Shown: piece by piece, positions 9,393 to 18,465 of the stretch
Layout of the letters: each line of letters opens with the position of its first letter
How positions within the stretch are numbered: position 1 is the first letter of the stretch
Assembly: GCA_000482145.1 (NCBI GenBank)
Contig: AUXH01000121.1
Location: forward strand, 1 to 38,704
Reading direction: 5' to 3'
DNA: 38,704 bases
From: Strigomonas culicis
Taxonomy: Eukaryota; Euglenozoa; Kinetoplastea; Trypanosomatida; Trypanosomatidae
Translations under genes and position numbers: made by a program
Notes under the pieces: model-generated
Databases searched by the model: none
Told to the model about the DNA's origin: nothing
What the model saw: the letters and a program-made list of their open reading frames with translations, nothing else

Positions 9393-11459
9393 TTATCTCT
9401 GTCCTTTTACGGGTTTTTTTGTTTGGCAATGCTGCCTGGAGATCGTATCCACCTTATTCTCATCCTTCGGTGTCAGTGCTGCACTGTCTGGGACGACACG
9501 ACCTTTGCAGGCGTTCGGTGCCGTGGGAGGCGTGGCGGCCGTGGGAATCTTATTATCAAGATCTACATCGCACGGACTGCTGACCCACGGCGCCTCGGCA
9601 AGGAAGTCCCTGCCGAACACCAGCCGTGAGTCCATCTTGGGCAGCTGCCACAGCGGCGGCCCGAACATTAAAGGCTGTGGAAACAAGTAGCGCCTCCGCA
9701 GCGCTGTGACCTCCGTGGGATAGGCCGCGCTCCTGCTGACACTGTCCGCCGCCGGTGGCGCACCCTGCCAGCCCAACGAAAAGGGGCCACAGGATGCTGG
9801 CACCTGCCACGGCACCACCGTCGCGTAGTTATACTCTCTGAAGGGCATACATTGTGGTACGGCAGGCACCGTCGGCGGCGACCGCTGGTACGCCGTGGCC
9901 CGTGCGCGGGCAGGCGGTTGCGGGACTGCAGCGGCCGGCACTTTAAGTGTGTTAGGCGCGGCGCTCTCGCCGGCCGGCACGCCACCGGGGACGGATGCGG
10001 GCCCTTCCTTCCCGCGCGCCGCTTCAGGTGCTTCCGCTTCCTCCGAATCACTGTCCGTGCTGCTCTCGCTGCTGTCGCTGTCACTATCCTCCGTCTCCTC
10101 ATCCGTCTCCTCCGTCTCTTCACTCTCTTCAGCGCCTTCTTCGACAGCCGCGTGGGACGTCGCACCATCCGCCGCCGCGTACTGCAGCAGGACGCTGAAG
10201 TTGAACACAGAGCCGCCACACGGGATGGGGCCCGACACGTCTGGCTCCGCCGCGTGGTCATGGTTGGCGCCCTTCGCCAGGGCGGCAAAGGTATCCGGAT
10301 AGAGGTTGTGGGTGCGCTCCAGCACCGAATCTCCCAGCATACTCGAACAAGCGGAGCATGTCGTCTTCAGGTCGGTGCCCGCCACTCGCGCATCACCCTT
10401 GCCTCCCTTCTCCGCCTGTCCAGCACCGCCGCCGCCCGCAACGCCACCCTTGTCTCCTTTGTCTGTATCACCCACCATCTTGCTAGCCGTGGTGGTCTCA
10501 GACACACACGTGGAAGGGTGGTCCTTGCACCAGGCTGCACCCTTGACGCCGTGCGTCACCGATCTCGGTGTGGGGCTCTGCCCCTCCAACTTGTGGCCGT
10601 CCCCAGACTTACCGCCGCCGTGGCTGAACGAAACCGACGTTGACGCCGAGGCAGGCCGCTGCTCCGACTTGTTGGAGCTCTGCGCGTTCTTCGCCGCATT
10701 CCGTTCCTTCTCATGTGTGGATTCTCTGTTGCAGTTGGCGGTGCCGCTGCGGACAGACGCGGAAGCAGGTGGTTCTTGCGGAGTCAGCACAGGTGGCGTG
10801 ACCTCCCTAGCGACACCGGCCTCACCTGCAGAGAGGTTGGTGTTCAGGTTCCCTGTGGCGCTCGCAGTGACGCCGCTGAGAGGCCCGCTTCCGCTTGCCA
10901 AGGCTGCACCACTCGCGGTCCCTCCGGTGCCAGTGCCAGCGCCTTCCCTCGCGGTGCCTTCTGAGATCTTTGGCAGCGGCGGGACCGCTTCCGCCGTTGG
11001 CGGGGCGGGGCTGTTCATGTAGAAGGAGTAGTGCAAGGAAACCTCCATGGGTTCTTTCATAGCGGTATTCGCGTTGGTATTGTTCGTTTTCGGATGTCCG
11101 CTACCTCCGCTGGGGCAGCTCAAACCGTCGCGGCCATGACTCAGAGGCGGGGCGCTCCCCCTCCGTACCGTGAGCGCCACATGCTCCTGCCGCCGCGTCG
11201 CCGCCTCGTTCGGTGTCAGCGTGCCCACAGGGAGTGGGATGGCGTCCTTCATCTTGGGAAGCAGACAGCTCGGCTTCCCACTGCAAGGCAGAGGCGGTGG
11301 CCTCTCCTCCCCTGTCGGTCTCACGCCATTAGCTGGGACGGTCATGTCCAAAGATGAGCCGCTTTCAGCAAAACTGTTTCCTTGGCTGTTGTCCGTCAAC
11401 TGGCACTCGGTTCCCGACTTGCAAGTATCCACAAGTCCATCCACGTTTGAGAGAGACGT
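9393..11459 (-). CDS. Tandem family member 4, conserved start codon is ACG
   Basis: The reading frame is open and intact for about 688 codons, but the codon aligned with the family ATG (11457-11459) reads ACG. An in-frame TAA lies upstream at 11487-11489, and the first in-frame ATG is at 11343-11345. Initiation at that ATG would remove the whole N-terminal motif (SLSNVDGLVDTCKSGTEC, QLTDNSQGNS). The upstream GTG at 11466-11468 lies within the conserved leader and is not a likely start. The body has LPVGTLTPNEAATRRQEHVAL, a Gly/Lys-rich stretch (GDKGGVAGGGGAGQ), the central module (LERTHNLYPDTFAALAKGANHDH), an extreme Glu/Asp/Ser tract near 10045-10150, and the C-terminal signature (RRYLFPQP, MDSRLVFGRDFL, APWVSSPCDVDLD) with a basic end. 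It may use a non-AUG start, yield a shortened protein, or be newly silenced. Confidence 0.75.
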   Translation of the reverse strand, partial: TSLSNVDGLVDTCKSGTECQLTDNSQGNSFAESGSSLDMTVPANGVRPTGEERPPPLPCSGKPSCLLPKMKDAIPLPVGTLTPNEAATRRQEHVALTVRRGSAPPLSHGRDGLSCPSGGSGHPKTNNTNANTAMKEPMEVSLHYSFYMNSPAPPTAEAVPPLPKISEGTAREGAGTGTGGTASGAALASGSGPLSGVTASATGNLNTNLSAGEAGVAREVTPPVLTPQEPPASASVRSGTANCNRESTHEKERNAAKNAQSSNKSEQRPASASTSVSFSHGGGKSGDGHKLEGQSPTPRSVTHGVKGAAWCKDHPSTCVSETTTASKMVGDTDKGDKGGVAGGGGAGQAEKGGKGDARVAGTDLKTTCSACSSMLGDSVLERTHNLYPDTFAALAKGANHDHAAEPDVSGPIPCGGSVFNFSVLLQYAAADGATSHAAVEEGAEESEETEETDEETEDSDSDSSESSTDSDSEEAEAPEAARGKEGPASVPGGVPAGESAAPNTLKVPAAAVPQPPARARATAYQRSPPTVPAVPQCMPFREYNYATVVPWQVPASCGPFSLGWQGAPPAADSVSRSAAYPTEVTALRRRYLFPQPLMFGPPLWQLPKMDSRLVFGRDFLAEAPWVSSPCDVDLDNKIPTAATPPTAPNACKGRVVPDSAALTPKDENKVDTISRQHCQTKKPVKGQR

Positions 11460-12662
11460 GGAAGGCACACAAAAGGGAAAGGAATCTTAAATAATGAAAA
11501 CAATGAAGAAATGAAACAAAAACAGTAGTAATGAAAAACGTTCTTACTACTATTACACTGTGCACAAGGTATAATGTGCGATAAAGTAGAGAACTGAACG
11601 GTTTTCTTAAAATTTACTTTTAATTTCAGGTGAAAAACAAAGTGTATTTGTATTTTACCAAATCAAACAAAAAAAAATGGAAAACAATGAAAGCAAAAAA
11701 GGGACACAAAATGAAAACAAAGACCCTAGAAAGGAAAAGAAACAGAGAAGAAGAAAAGAAGAGCGCATATTGTTGCACTGAATGTACATACCTGCATGGA
11801 ATGCAAGTGATAGTAATGACCACACGATGCATTACTATGCGAACGTCTCAGCAACAATCTCCTTGAAGACCCCGACTGCTAAACACTAAAAGGGGGAATC
11901 ATACACACATAAGAGAAGAGGAAGGAGATTAGCAAAAAAAAACAAAAATTGGAACAAACAGAGAAAAGGAAAAAAAAGGAAATTAACAACAAAAATGAAG
12001 CCCAAGAAAGATTAAAAAATAAAATAATTGAAAAAGAAATATAATGCTAATAAAGAAAAAAAAGTGTATATACAATCTGAGCGCAACTACGACGAATTGA
12101 AAAAAAAACTATATATATTATTACGCCGAGAGAATCACAGATAAGCAAAGAATGATAAGTCCTTTTCTTGCAAGAACATATCCTGAAGTGTTTGCGTCGC
12201 ATATATATATATAAAGAACTGCAAATAAAAGGGAGTGAAAATGGTGATTCTATAGGAACATGCATACGTCCAAAAAAAAGGGGGTTCTTGAAATGGTCAT
12301 TTAATTCTTTGATATATTGACTTAAAGAATTTCGAATAAGATGTGGACAGATACGTTGAATATGCATCAGAAGGAAACTCCGAAAAAGAAAAAGAATTAC
12401 TGCAAAGAAAAAGAAAAACATAGTACTGCAAATACATAAGAGTACACTGTTTGAGGAAGGTATGGTCCATCCATTCCGCAGAGAGAAGAGGATCAGGAAA
12501 AAAGAAAAAAAAGAGTGTGTATAACATTCAATGGAGCGAACATTAACCAAGCAATAATTAATAGAAAAAACAGTAATAATAGCAATACGTAAAAAATATC
12601 ACTACCTCATTCCCATAACATAAGATACAGTCTAATCTCCTCTTATCCTATAACAAGTTGTG
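11460..12662. other. Intergenic region between genes 5 and 4
   Basis: IR-1 lies at about 11542-11630 (actactattacactgtgcac, aaggtataatgtgcg). IR-2 lies at about 11797-11875 (catggaatgcaagtgatagt, ctccttgaagaccccgactg). A possible IR-4 trace lies near 12462-12490 (tatggtccatccattccgca). A short AT tract is at about 12199-12212. The remainder is A-rich, with no gene. Confidence 0.55.
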
Positions 12663-14627
12663 TCATAGCGATGACGTGTCCAGACCCGAGCCAACTGCAT
12701 CGCTTGGCCTTGCCGTGCTTCTCCTCCGCCTCCGCGGGGGTGCCATCATTATCACATTGTCGTCTCCATCGAGGTTCACATCTTGCGGGCTGCTGACCCA
12801 CGGCGCCGAGGCAATGCAGTCACCGCCGAACGATAGCCGCGGGTCCACCTTGGGCAACTCTGGCAGGCGCGGGCCGGCCAACTCGGGCTGCGGGAACAGA
12901 TAGCGCAGTTGGAGAGACTCCGTCACCTTCGGCAGGTCCGCGCTCGTGTCGGTGGTGTCCGCCACCAGCGGCAGCGGATAGCGCCGCTCTCCCTCACTGC
13001 CGGCCGGCCGCTGGCACGCCGGTGCGCTTGTGGCGGCAGGCGGGTGCGGTGCGGGGTCCACCCGCATACTGCAGAAGTGGCGTAAGAAGCTCTCGACACT
13101 CCGCAGGCCGTCGACGACGGACACCGGCCCCTCCGCCCCGCCTCCATCCGACTGTGCCTCCCCCCACGCCGCGCTGCTCGCAGCGCTCCTCCCGTCTACT
13201 ACTTCGACATCGGGGTCGCGCGTCAGGCCTTCCGTCGCCGCCGGCGGTGCGGTGCCGCTCAGCATAAATGTGGCGGAGGTACATCGGATGGGGCCCGACG
13301 TGTCCAGCCCCGTGCGGCTCTGCGCAATCGGATGGAGCCCCGCCGCATCCGCCGCGTGGACCCGGCTGGTGTCCTCCGCTACGGAACTGACGACACCAGA
13401 AAACAGCACGGGTGTGTAGCGCTCGCCCGTTGTGTCAAAGGAAAGGAAGGATGACCACTCCGTGCCCGGGCGGTCGCGCATCTCATGGCGTCTACCTCCC
13501 TCCCCCACCCGGTGCTCCGCGCTGTGTCCGTCGACGGTGGCATCGCCCACAGTCCAGCGGTCCGCACCGACGTCCTGTAAGCTTGGCAAGAACCCCGTCC
13601 CACTGACGCCCTCCTCCAGATGCGGCACCGTAGTGATCTCCGACGTGGACATGGTACGGCCCGCGTTACAGAGCGTCACGGACGGCGTCTCATGCAGCAT
13701 GGACATCGACGCGGACGCCTCCCGTGAGAGCCTGTAGCGCAGCAGGGACGCATCGCCGCCGTGGCTGAACAGGGACAGAGTCGAGGACGACCCCGGCCGC
13801 TGCGCCAGCTCGCTCACACTCGGCCCCTGCTGCATGGCAGGGCGGTCCCACACCGGCGCGCCCGCGCCGCTATCCTGCATAGCGTCGCTCCAACCGCGGC
13901 GATCGTCTATTGAGCTCGATGCAGGCAGCGTGGACCTCGTAGCAAAGCTCCCCTGCTCGGTAGGTGTGTAGGCGACGGTTTTCCCCATCGCGCTGTCGGT
14001 GCTGCTGCTGAGCGGCACGCTCGCGTCCGACAGGGACACACGGGCGGCGCCACAATGCGGGCTCGTCGTGGTTTCACATCCTCCCGTGGAGTCTGCTGAG
14101 CCTCTAGCGAACCACGAGGTGGTCGGCGCCGCTAGTACGTCGCTACTGTCTCCGCCCAGGGAGTAGTTCACGGAGCCGTCAAAGATGCAAGTCTCAGAGG
14201 CCCTCACATCCGCGTAGCTGTACGTCCCCCTCCGTTGGCTGGTGATGGGGCAGCTCAGACGGTCGCGGCCACCACTCATGGGCGGCGCGCTCCCCTTCGG
14301 TCTGCAGGGCGGCGTGGGCACCGCACCACCGGTCCTCGCGAGAGACAGCCGCTCCTGCCGCAGTGCATCCGCCTTGTTCGGTGTCGGCGTGCCCGCAGGG
14401 AGTCGAAGCGCATCCTTCATCTCAGGAAGCAGACCGGTCAGCACCTCACTGTGTGGTAGGAGGGGTGGCCTGCCTCTCCCTGCCGGCTCTACGGTATCAG
14501 CAGGGGAGCTCGTGTCGGAGGACAGGCCGCTTTCAGCTGAACTATTGCATTGGCTAGTATTCGTTATGTTGCACTCCGCCTCCCATGTGCGAATAGCCAT
14601 AACTCTGTTAACAGTAAAGAATGATAT
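12663..14627 (-). CDS. Tandem family member 5, conserved start codon is ATA
   Basis: The frame is open for about 654 codons from the position aligned with the family start. That codon (14625-14627) reads ATA and is followed by SFFTVNRV, which matches the MSLFTVNRA start of gene 10. The nearest usable ATG is nine codons downstream (14598-14600) and gives 645 residues beginning MAIRTWEAEC. The rest is intact: LPAGTPTPNKADALRQERLSLA, RRGTYSYADVR, a variable Ser/Thr-rich centre, the module ending RCTSATFMLSGTA, VVDGLRSVESFLRHFCSM, and the C-terminal signature (RYLFPQP, KVDPRLSFGGD, APWVSSPQDVNLD) followed by five Arg. The likely effect of the start change is a slightly shortened N-terminal motif rather than loss of the gene. 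A 335-bp stretch is shared with remnant 2. Confidence 0.8.
   Translation of the reverse strand: MSFFTVNRVMAIRTWEAECNITNTSQCNSSAESGLSSDTSSPADTVEPAGRGRPPLLPHSEVLTGLLPEMKDALRLPAGTPTPNKADALRQERLSLARTGGAVPTPPCRPKGSAPPMSGGRDRLSCPITSQRRGTYSYADVRASETCIFDGSVNYSLGGDSSDVLAAPTTSWFARGSADSTGGCETTTSPHCGAARVSLSDASVPLSSSTDSAMGKTVAYTPTEQGSFATRSTLPASSSIDDRRGWSDAMQDSGAGAPVWDRPAMQQGPSVSELAQRPGSSSTLSLFSHGGDASLLRYRLSREASASMSMLHETPSVTLCNAGRTMSTSEITTVPHLEEGVSGTGFLPSLQDVGADRWTVGDATVDGHSAEHRVGEGGRRHEMRDRPGTEWSSFLSFDTTGERYTPVLFSGVVSSVAEDTSRVHAADAAGLHPIAQSRTGLDTSGPIRCTSATFMLSGTAPPAATEGLTRDPDVEVVDGRSAASSAAWGEAQSDGGGAEGPVSVVDGLRSVESFLRHFCSMRVDPAPHPPAATSAPACQRPAGSEGERRYPLPLVADTTDTSADLPKVTESLQLRYLFPQPELAGPRLPELPKVDPRLSFGGDCIASAPWVSSPQDVNLDGDDNVIMMAPPRRRRRSTARPSDAVGSGLDTSSL
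14202..14536 (-). repeat. Block shared with gene 2 (copy in gene 5)
   Basis: Partner of 4709-5043, ungapped with 9 differences counted by eye. It spans the LRQERLSLA motif to the TYSYADVR codons, and both edges are sharp. Confidence 0.85.
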
Positions 14628-15855
14628 GGAATCTGCACAGGAGGGGTGGTACGCTTACCACTTTTACTTCGGGTATAACGTACACTGGAAGTAAAAGTGA
14701 CAAGAAGAAGCTGTTTACGTGTTATTTCAGTTTCTCCTTTTATTTAGCTAATAACAAGTAATAATAGATACCAAAAAGAAAGGTATATGTTGGAATTGGT
14801 TTGATTACAGAGGTGAGACAAAGCAAAATACAAAAAAGAAAAAAAAGAGAAAAGAAAGAAAGTAAAGGAAAAGGGAAAAAAGAAAACTAGAGAAGGGGAG
14901 AAGGAGAGGAGAAGTGCAAAGAATCATTTATTATGATTATTATGTGATGCATCATGCATACATTAACATGGAATGAAAGGAATGGTCAAAAGAACATACT
15001 ATGTACCACAACACAGATGCTAGGCAACGGACTTGGTGAAAGACCATATTCTTAACGAAGATAGAAAAAAAAAACACTCACGAAAGAGAGAAGGGAGATA
15101 TATTGCTTCAAAACAGTAAAAAAAAACCGCAAAAAAAAAAAAGAGAGAGAGTCGAAGCTAATGAAAGATACATGAAAATTCTTACTCAAACAAATGAAGC
15201 TCTCGAATGATTAAGATGATACAATAATAAAAAGGAACAAAAAAAAGGTATAACAATAAACTGCATTGATAGGCGTGTTAGTGCGACATGAGTCGCAACC
15301 ACTGTAAAAAAAAAATCAAGTGTAAAAAAAAGGTAGAAATAAGTAAGAAAGCATTCCAATTAGTAAAAGAGAGAAGAAACGAGTGATTACATGTAAATGT
15401 ATATACATCATAAAAAGTACGTGAAACATTGCATACAATAAAACTTCATGAAGAGTAGTATTAAAACACTTCAAGTGACGAAGGTATATACTACGATATA
15501 TATAGGTGTATATACATGTGCATATTACAAAGGAAAAGACAAAGTAAAAGTTAAGCACTGCAAGAGAAAGCGTAACATCAAATATAGAAATGAATGGTGT
15601 ATATGAATATAATAATGTATAGTTTATCAGCTCTGCAAAAGAGGGAGAACCCAACCAAAGCCATGAACTTATCGTTCCATATCACTGAAAACAAAGAGAG
15701 AGAGAGAGAGAGTAAAGAAATTATGATTCAACTACTCGCATTTAATCGGCTATAACATCATAATTCCTCTCCTACATCAAGTGATCATTTTCTGAAGGTG
15801 CTTGTGGACAAGGAACTCTTATTTAGTATAACATTTGGGTGGCCCTCCTTCGCTT
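14628..15855. other. Intergenic region between genes 6 and 5
   Basis: IR-1 lies at about 14650-14755 (ggaagtaaaagtgacaag, tatttcagtttctcctttta). IR-2 lies at about 14968-15062 (acatggaatgaaaggaatgg, ttggtgaaagaccatattc). IR-3 lies at about 15398-15490 (tgtatatacatcataaaaag, then tacgtgaaacattg). IR-4 lies at about 15608-15690 (agtttatcagctctgcaaaa, ccatgaacttatcgttcc). A GA dinucleotide tract is at about 15693-15711. No gene is seen; the tyrosine- and phenylalanine-rich ORF around 15316-15654 is low-complexity background. Confidence 0.6.
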
Positions 15856-17286
15856 TCACGGACGACGCTTCGCCACGAAGTCCTCGTCGTCGCTGTCCAC
15901 GTTGCGCGGGCTGTCGACCCACGGCGCCGCGGCAATACAGTCGCTGCCAAAGAGGACCCGAGGGTCCATCTTGGGCAGCTCCGGCAGCCGCGCGCCATGT
16001 ATCCGAGGCTGTGGGAACCGGTAGCGCATCCGCAGTGACGTGGGTCCAGCGTGCGGGGCCGTGCTCGCCTCCGCTGCGTCCACCGCCGGCGGCAGCGGAT
16101 CGCGCCCGCTCTTCGCGCCCGCCCGCCGCTGGTGCCCGGCCGTGTCGCGTGCGGCCGGCGGGTGCGGTGCGAGGCTGTCGGGCATGCTACAGAAGTGGCG
16201 TAAGAGGCTCTCCTCGCCCCGCAAGCCGTCCACGACGGACGGGCACGGCCGCTTCCCCCTCCGACCCTCGGGTGCCCCCCGCTCCTGCCGCGCCCCGTCT
16301 GCCTCCAGGAGAGTGGGGGAGAGCGACTGGCCCTCCGCTTCCTCCGCCCCCACCGCGCCACTAAACATGAGGCTGGCCGAGTCGTACATGCTGGGGCCCG
16401 ACGTGTCCAGCTCCGCGGGGCTCCCGCCCATCGGGTACAGCTCCGCCGCGTACAGCTCGTACTCCTGATTGACGTCCCGCGCGATCACGGCAAAGGCATC
16501 GGTGAACAGGGCGTGGGTCCGCCGCAGCCCATGCGCGCCCAGCTCATCAAATCCGAACGAGGCGGACCATTTCATACTCGCGTACTCCTCCATAGACACA
16601 CCGACATTGCTCCTGGATTTAGAGGTGCAGCTCTCCTGCTCCAGCTCGTAGAGCCCCTCGTGCGCATTGCTCATGTGGTTGAACAAGGTGAGCGTTAACG
16701 GCACGGTGCCCTGCGGACTCAGCTCGTTCACGCTCAGTCGGTGCTGCATCGCGCCGCCGCCCCTCACGTCCGTGAAGTCCATGCTGCCCCTCTTGGCGTC
16801 CGTGTACACCGGCAGCGCGTGCGCGGGCTCGTCCGCCAGGAACCGGTACTCGGCTTGCGGGGTCAGCACAGGGGGCGCGGGTTCCGCAGCGACACTCTCT
16901 CTTCTGGCAGAGGTGGTGGGCTTCGACTCCTCCGTAGCGCTGATGCGGCCCGCCGCGAGCGCCACGCGCTCCTGCCGCAGCGCCGCCGCCATGGCCGGTT
17001 TCAGCGCACCCACAGGGAGCGGGATGGCGTCCTTCGCCGCTGCATTGGAGTCACTAGGGTGTGCCGCCGTAGCCGCCGCCGCTGGCGGCAGACCACTGAG
17101 CCCCTCGCTGGGGGGTGGGGGCAGCGGCAGCTCCCCCCTCGCCGGCTGCACAACGTCAGTGGGGAAGCTGGTGTCGGAAGACAAACCGCTTTCCGTAAAA
17201 CTGCCTCTTTGGTTCCGCTCCGTCAGGCCGCGCTCCGTCCCAGGCTTGGACACGTCCACGTCATCATCGATACTAAAAAGCGACAT
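15856..17286 (-). CDS. Tandem family member 6, compact intact copy
   Basis: 476 residues with ATG at 17284-17286, the shortest complete copy and therefore the clearest view of the family core. Order: N-terminal motif (MSLFSIDDDVDVSKPGTER, residues 1-45); Pro/Ala-rich linker; PLPVGALKPAMAAALRQERVALA (about 89-112); a segment with EYRFLADEPAHALPVYTDAK and VPLTLTLFNHMSNAHEG, shared almost exactly with gene 8; MEEYASMKW; the central module LRRTHALFTDAFAVIARDVN with ELDTSGPSMYDSASLMFSGA; VVDGLRGEESLLRHFCSM; and the C-terminal signature at 421-476 (RYRFPQP, MDPRVLFGSD, APWVDSPRNVDSDDED), ending VAKRRP. No signal peptide, membrane helix or enzyme motif is visible. Function unknown. Confidence 0.88.
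   Translation of the reverse strand: MSLFSIDDDVDVSKPGTERGLTERNQRGSFTESGLSSDTSFPTDVVQPARGELPLPPPPSEGLSGLPPAAAATAAHPSDSNAAAKDAIPLPVGALKPAMAAALRQERVALAAGRISATEESKPTTSARRESVAAEPAPPVLTPQAEYRFLADEPAHALPVYTDAKRGSMDFTDVRGGGAMQHRLSVNELSPQGTVPLTLTLFNHMSNAHEGLYELEQESCTSKSRSNVGVSMEEYASMKWSASFGFDELGAHGLRRTHALFTDAFAVIARDVNQEYELYAAELYPMGGSPAELDTSGPSMYDSASLMFSGAVGAEEAEGQSLSPTLLEADGARQERGAPEGRRGKRPCPSVVDGLRGEESLLRHFCSMPDSLAPHPPAARDTAGHQRRAGAKSGRDPLPPAVDAAEASTAPHAGPTSLRMRYRFPQPRIHGARLPELPKMDPRVLFGSDCIAAAPWVDSPRNVDSDDEDFVAKRRP
16650..16945 (-). repeat. Block shared with gene 8 (copy in gene 6)
   Basis: Matches 22050-22345 at a constant 5400-bp offset with no gap. The first 200 bp have about 6 differences, and divergence then rises (about 20 over 296 bp) before homology ends. 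It encodes the FNHMSNAHEG to AEYRFLADEP segment. Confidence 0.8.
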
Positions 17287-18465
17287 GAAAGGTGGATAAG
17301 AGGGTTAGAAAGTTCCAAAAAAAAGAAAAAAAGTGTAAACAAAAAAATAAAAATGAAACAAAAGGTATATAAGAAAAACAATAATAATAGCTATATCAGA
17401 AACGCTTTACAACTATTATTTCGTATACAATGTATACCTGAAGTGAAAGTGGAGTACAGAACCTTTTTTGCGATCTATTTCAGTTCCTCTTTGTACCTTG
17501 AGAGAAACAAAAATGCAATCGTAGAAACCGAAAAAAGAAGCAGGTGTCTGCTAGAATTGGTTGGATTACAAAATAAGAAATGGGGTGAAACGAAATTGAA
17601 AACAAAAAATAGATAAAAGTAAAAACAACTAAAGAAGAAGAGAAGTGGAAAGAAGCAATCTGCATCGGAAGCAAGAAGTGATCATCAGTGCATCATCTAC
17701 ACAGCAAAGATGCTACAGAAGTGGATCTTTCATGAAGAGCTACATTATTAACTATCATAGAAAGAAAGAGGATCACACACACTCAAGATAAAAAGAAGAG
17801 AGAGGCATTGCTTTATAGTAGAAAGTGATAAAAGAGAAAGAAGAAAGAGAAACGAAAAGAATGAAAATGACAAAACAAATCTCAAGCAAACAAATGAAGC
17901 TTTCAAAACGTTAAGAGGCTGCAATAACTAAAAGAAAAAAAATGAAATAGTAACATACTTCATGAAAAGAAACAAAAAGAGTAAAAAAAAATGAAAACCA
18001 GTAAGCAAAGGAAAAAAAAATCTGGTTCACAAAAGAAAGAACAAACAAGTGCATTTACGTATTCATTCATACATCATAAATACTTCGTGAATCAATCCAT
18101 GCAGTTACACTACATGAATGGTAGTATAAAACACTTCAGATGATGAAGTTATTTACTATAATGTGTATTAGAAAACAAAAGCGAAAAAACAAAACTACTT
18201 CAAGGCAACCGGTATAATAACGCTACAAAATAAATTAAGGTTGTAGATTTAACAATGTGGATTCTATAAGTGCTGCAAAGGAATGAGAACACGGCTAAAG
18301 ATGCAAACATAGCGTTTGCTTTTACTGAAAAAAAAAAAGAGTATATAATAAAAACGATAATAAGAAAAAGGAGCGCAACGAGATGATCCCTCAAATTCTC
18401 GCGTGAAACAAGTTTAGTATTACAGATCTCCCCCCTGCAGCAAGTGGTCTTTTTGCGACCGTGCT
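17287..18465. other. Intergenic region between genes 7 and 6
   Basis: Carries all four recurring modules. IR-1 is at about 17393-17570 (gtatacaatgtatacctgaa, gtgaaagtggagtacagaac). IR-2 is at about 17663-17760 (gcaaagatgctacagaagtg, ctacattattaactatcat). IR-3 is at about 18063-18165 (cattcatacatcataaatac). IR-4 is at about 18247-18310 (taacaatgtggattctataa). IR-1 here closely matches the one upstream of gene 7, so the two spacers share recent ancestry. No gene is seen. Confidence 0.6.

Noticed and set aside
9852..10643. Plus-strand frame opposite gene 4
   Set aside because: Shadow of gene 4. There is no family motif, and its Arg-rich composition reflects complementary codons.
11466..11468. 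GTG as the start of gene 4
   Set aside because: It falls in the conserved untranslated leader. Nuclear genes in this kind of organism normally start with ATG, and alignment puts the family start at 11457-11459.
12047..12550. 167-codon hydrophobic ORF between genes 5 and 4
   Set aside because: Low-complexity spacer translation lying across an AT tract, with no counterpart in other spacers at protein level.
14968..15062. CRISPR-like or tRNA-like nature of the recurring spacer modules
   Set aside because: The copies are about 3 kb apart with no regular short-repeat/spacer pattern, and I could not fold a cloverleaf or find tRNA box sequences.
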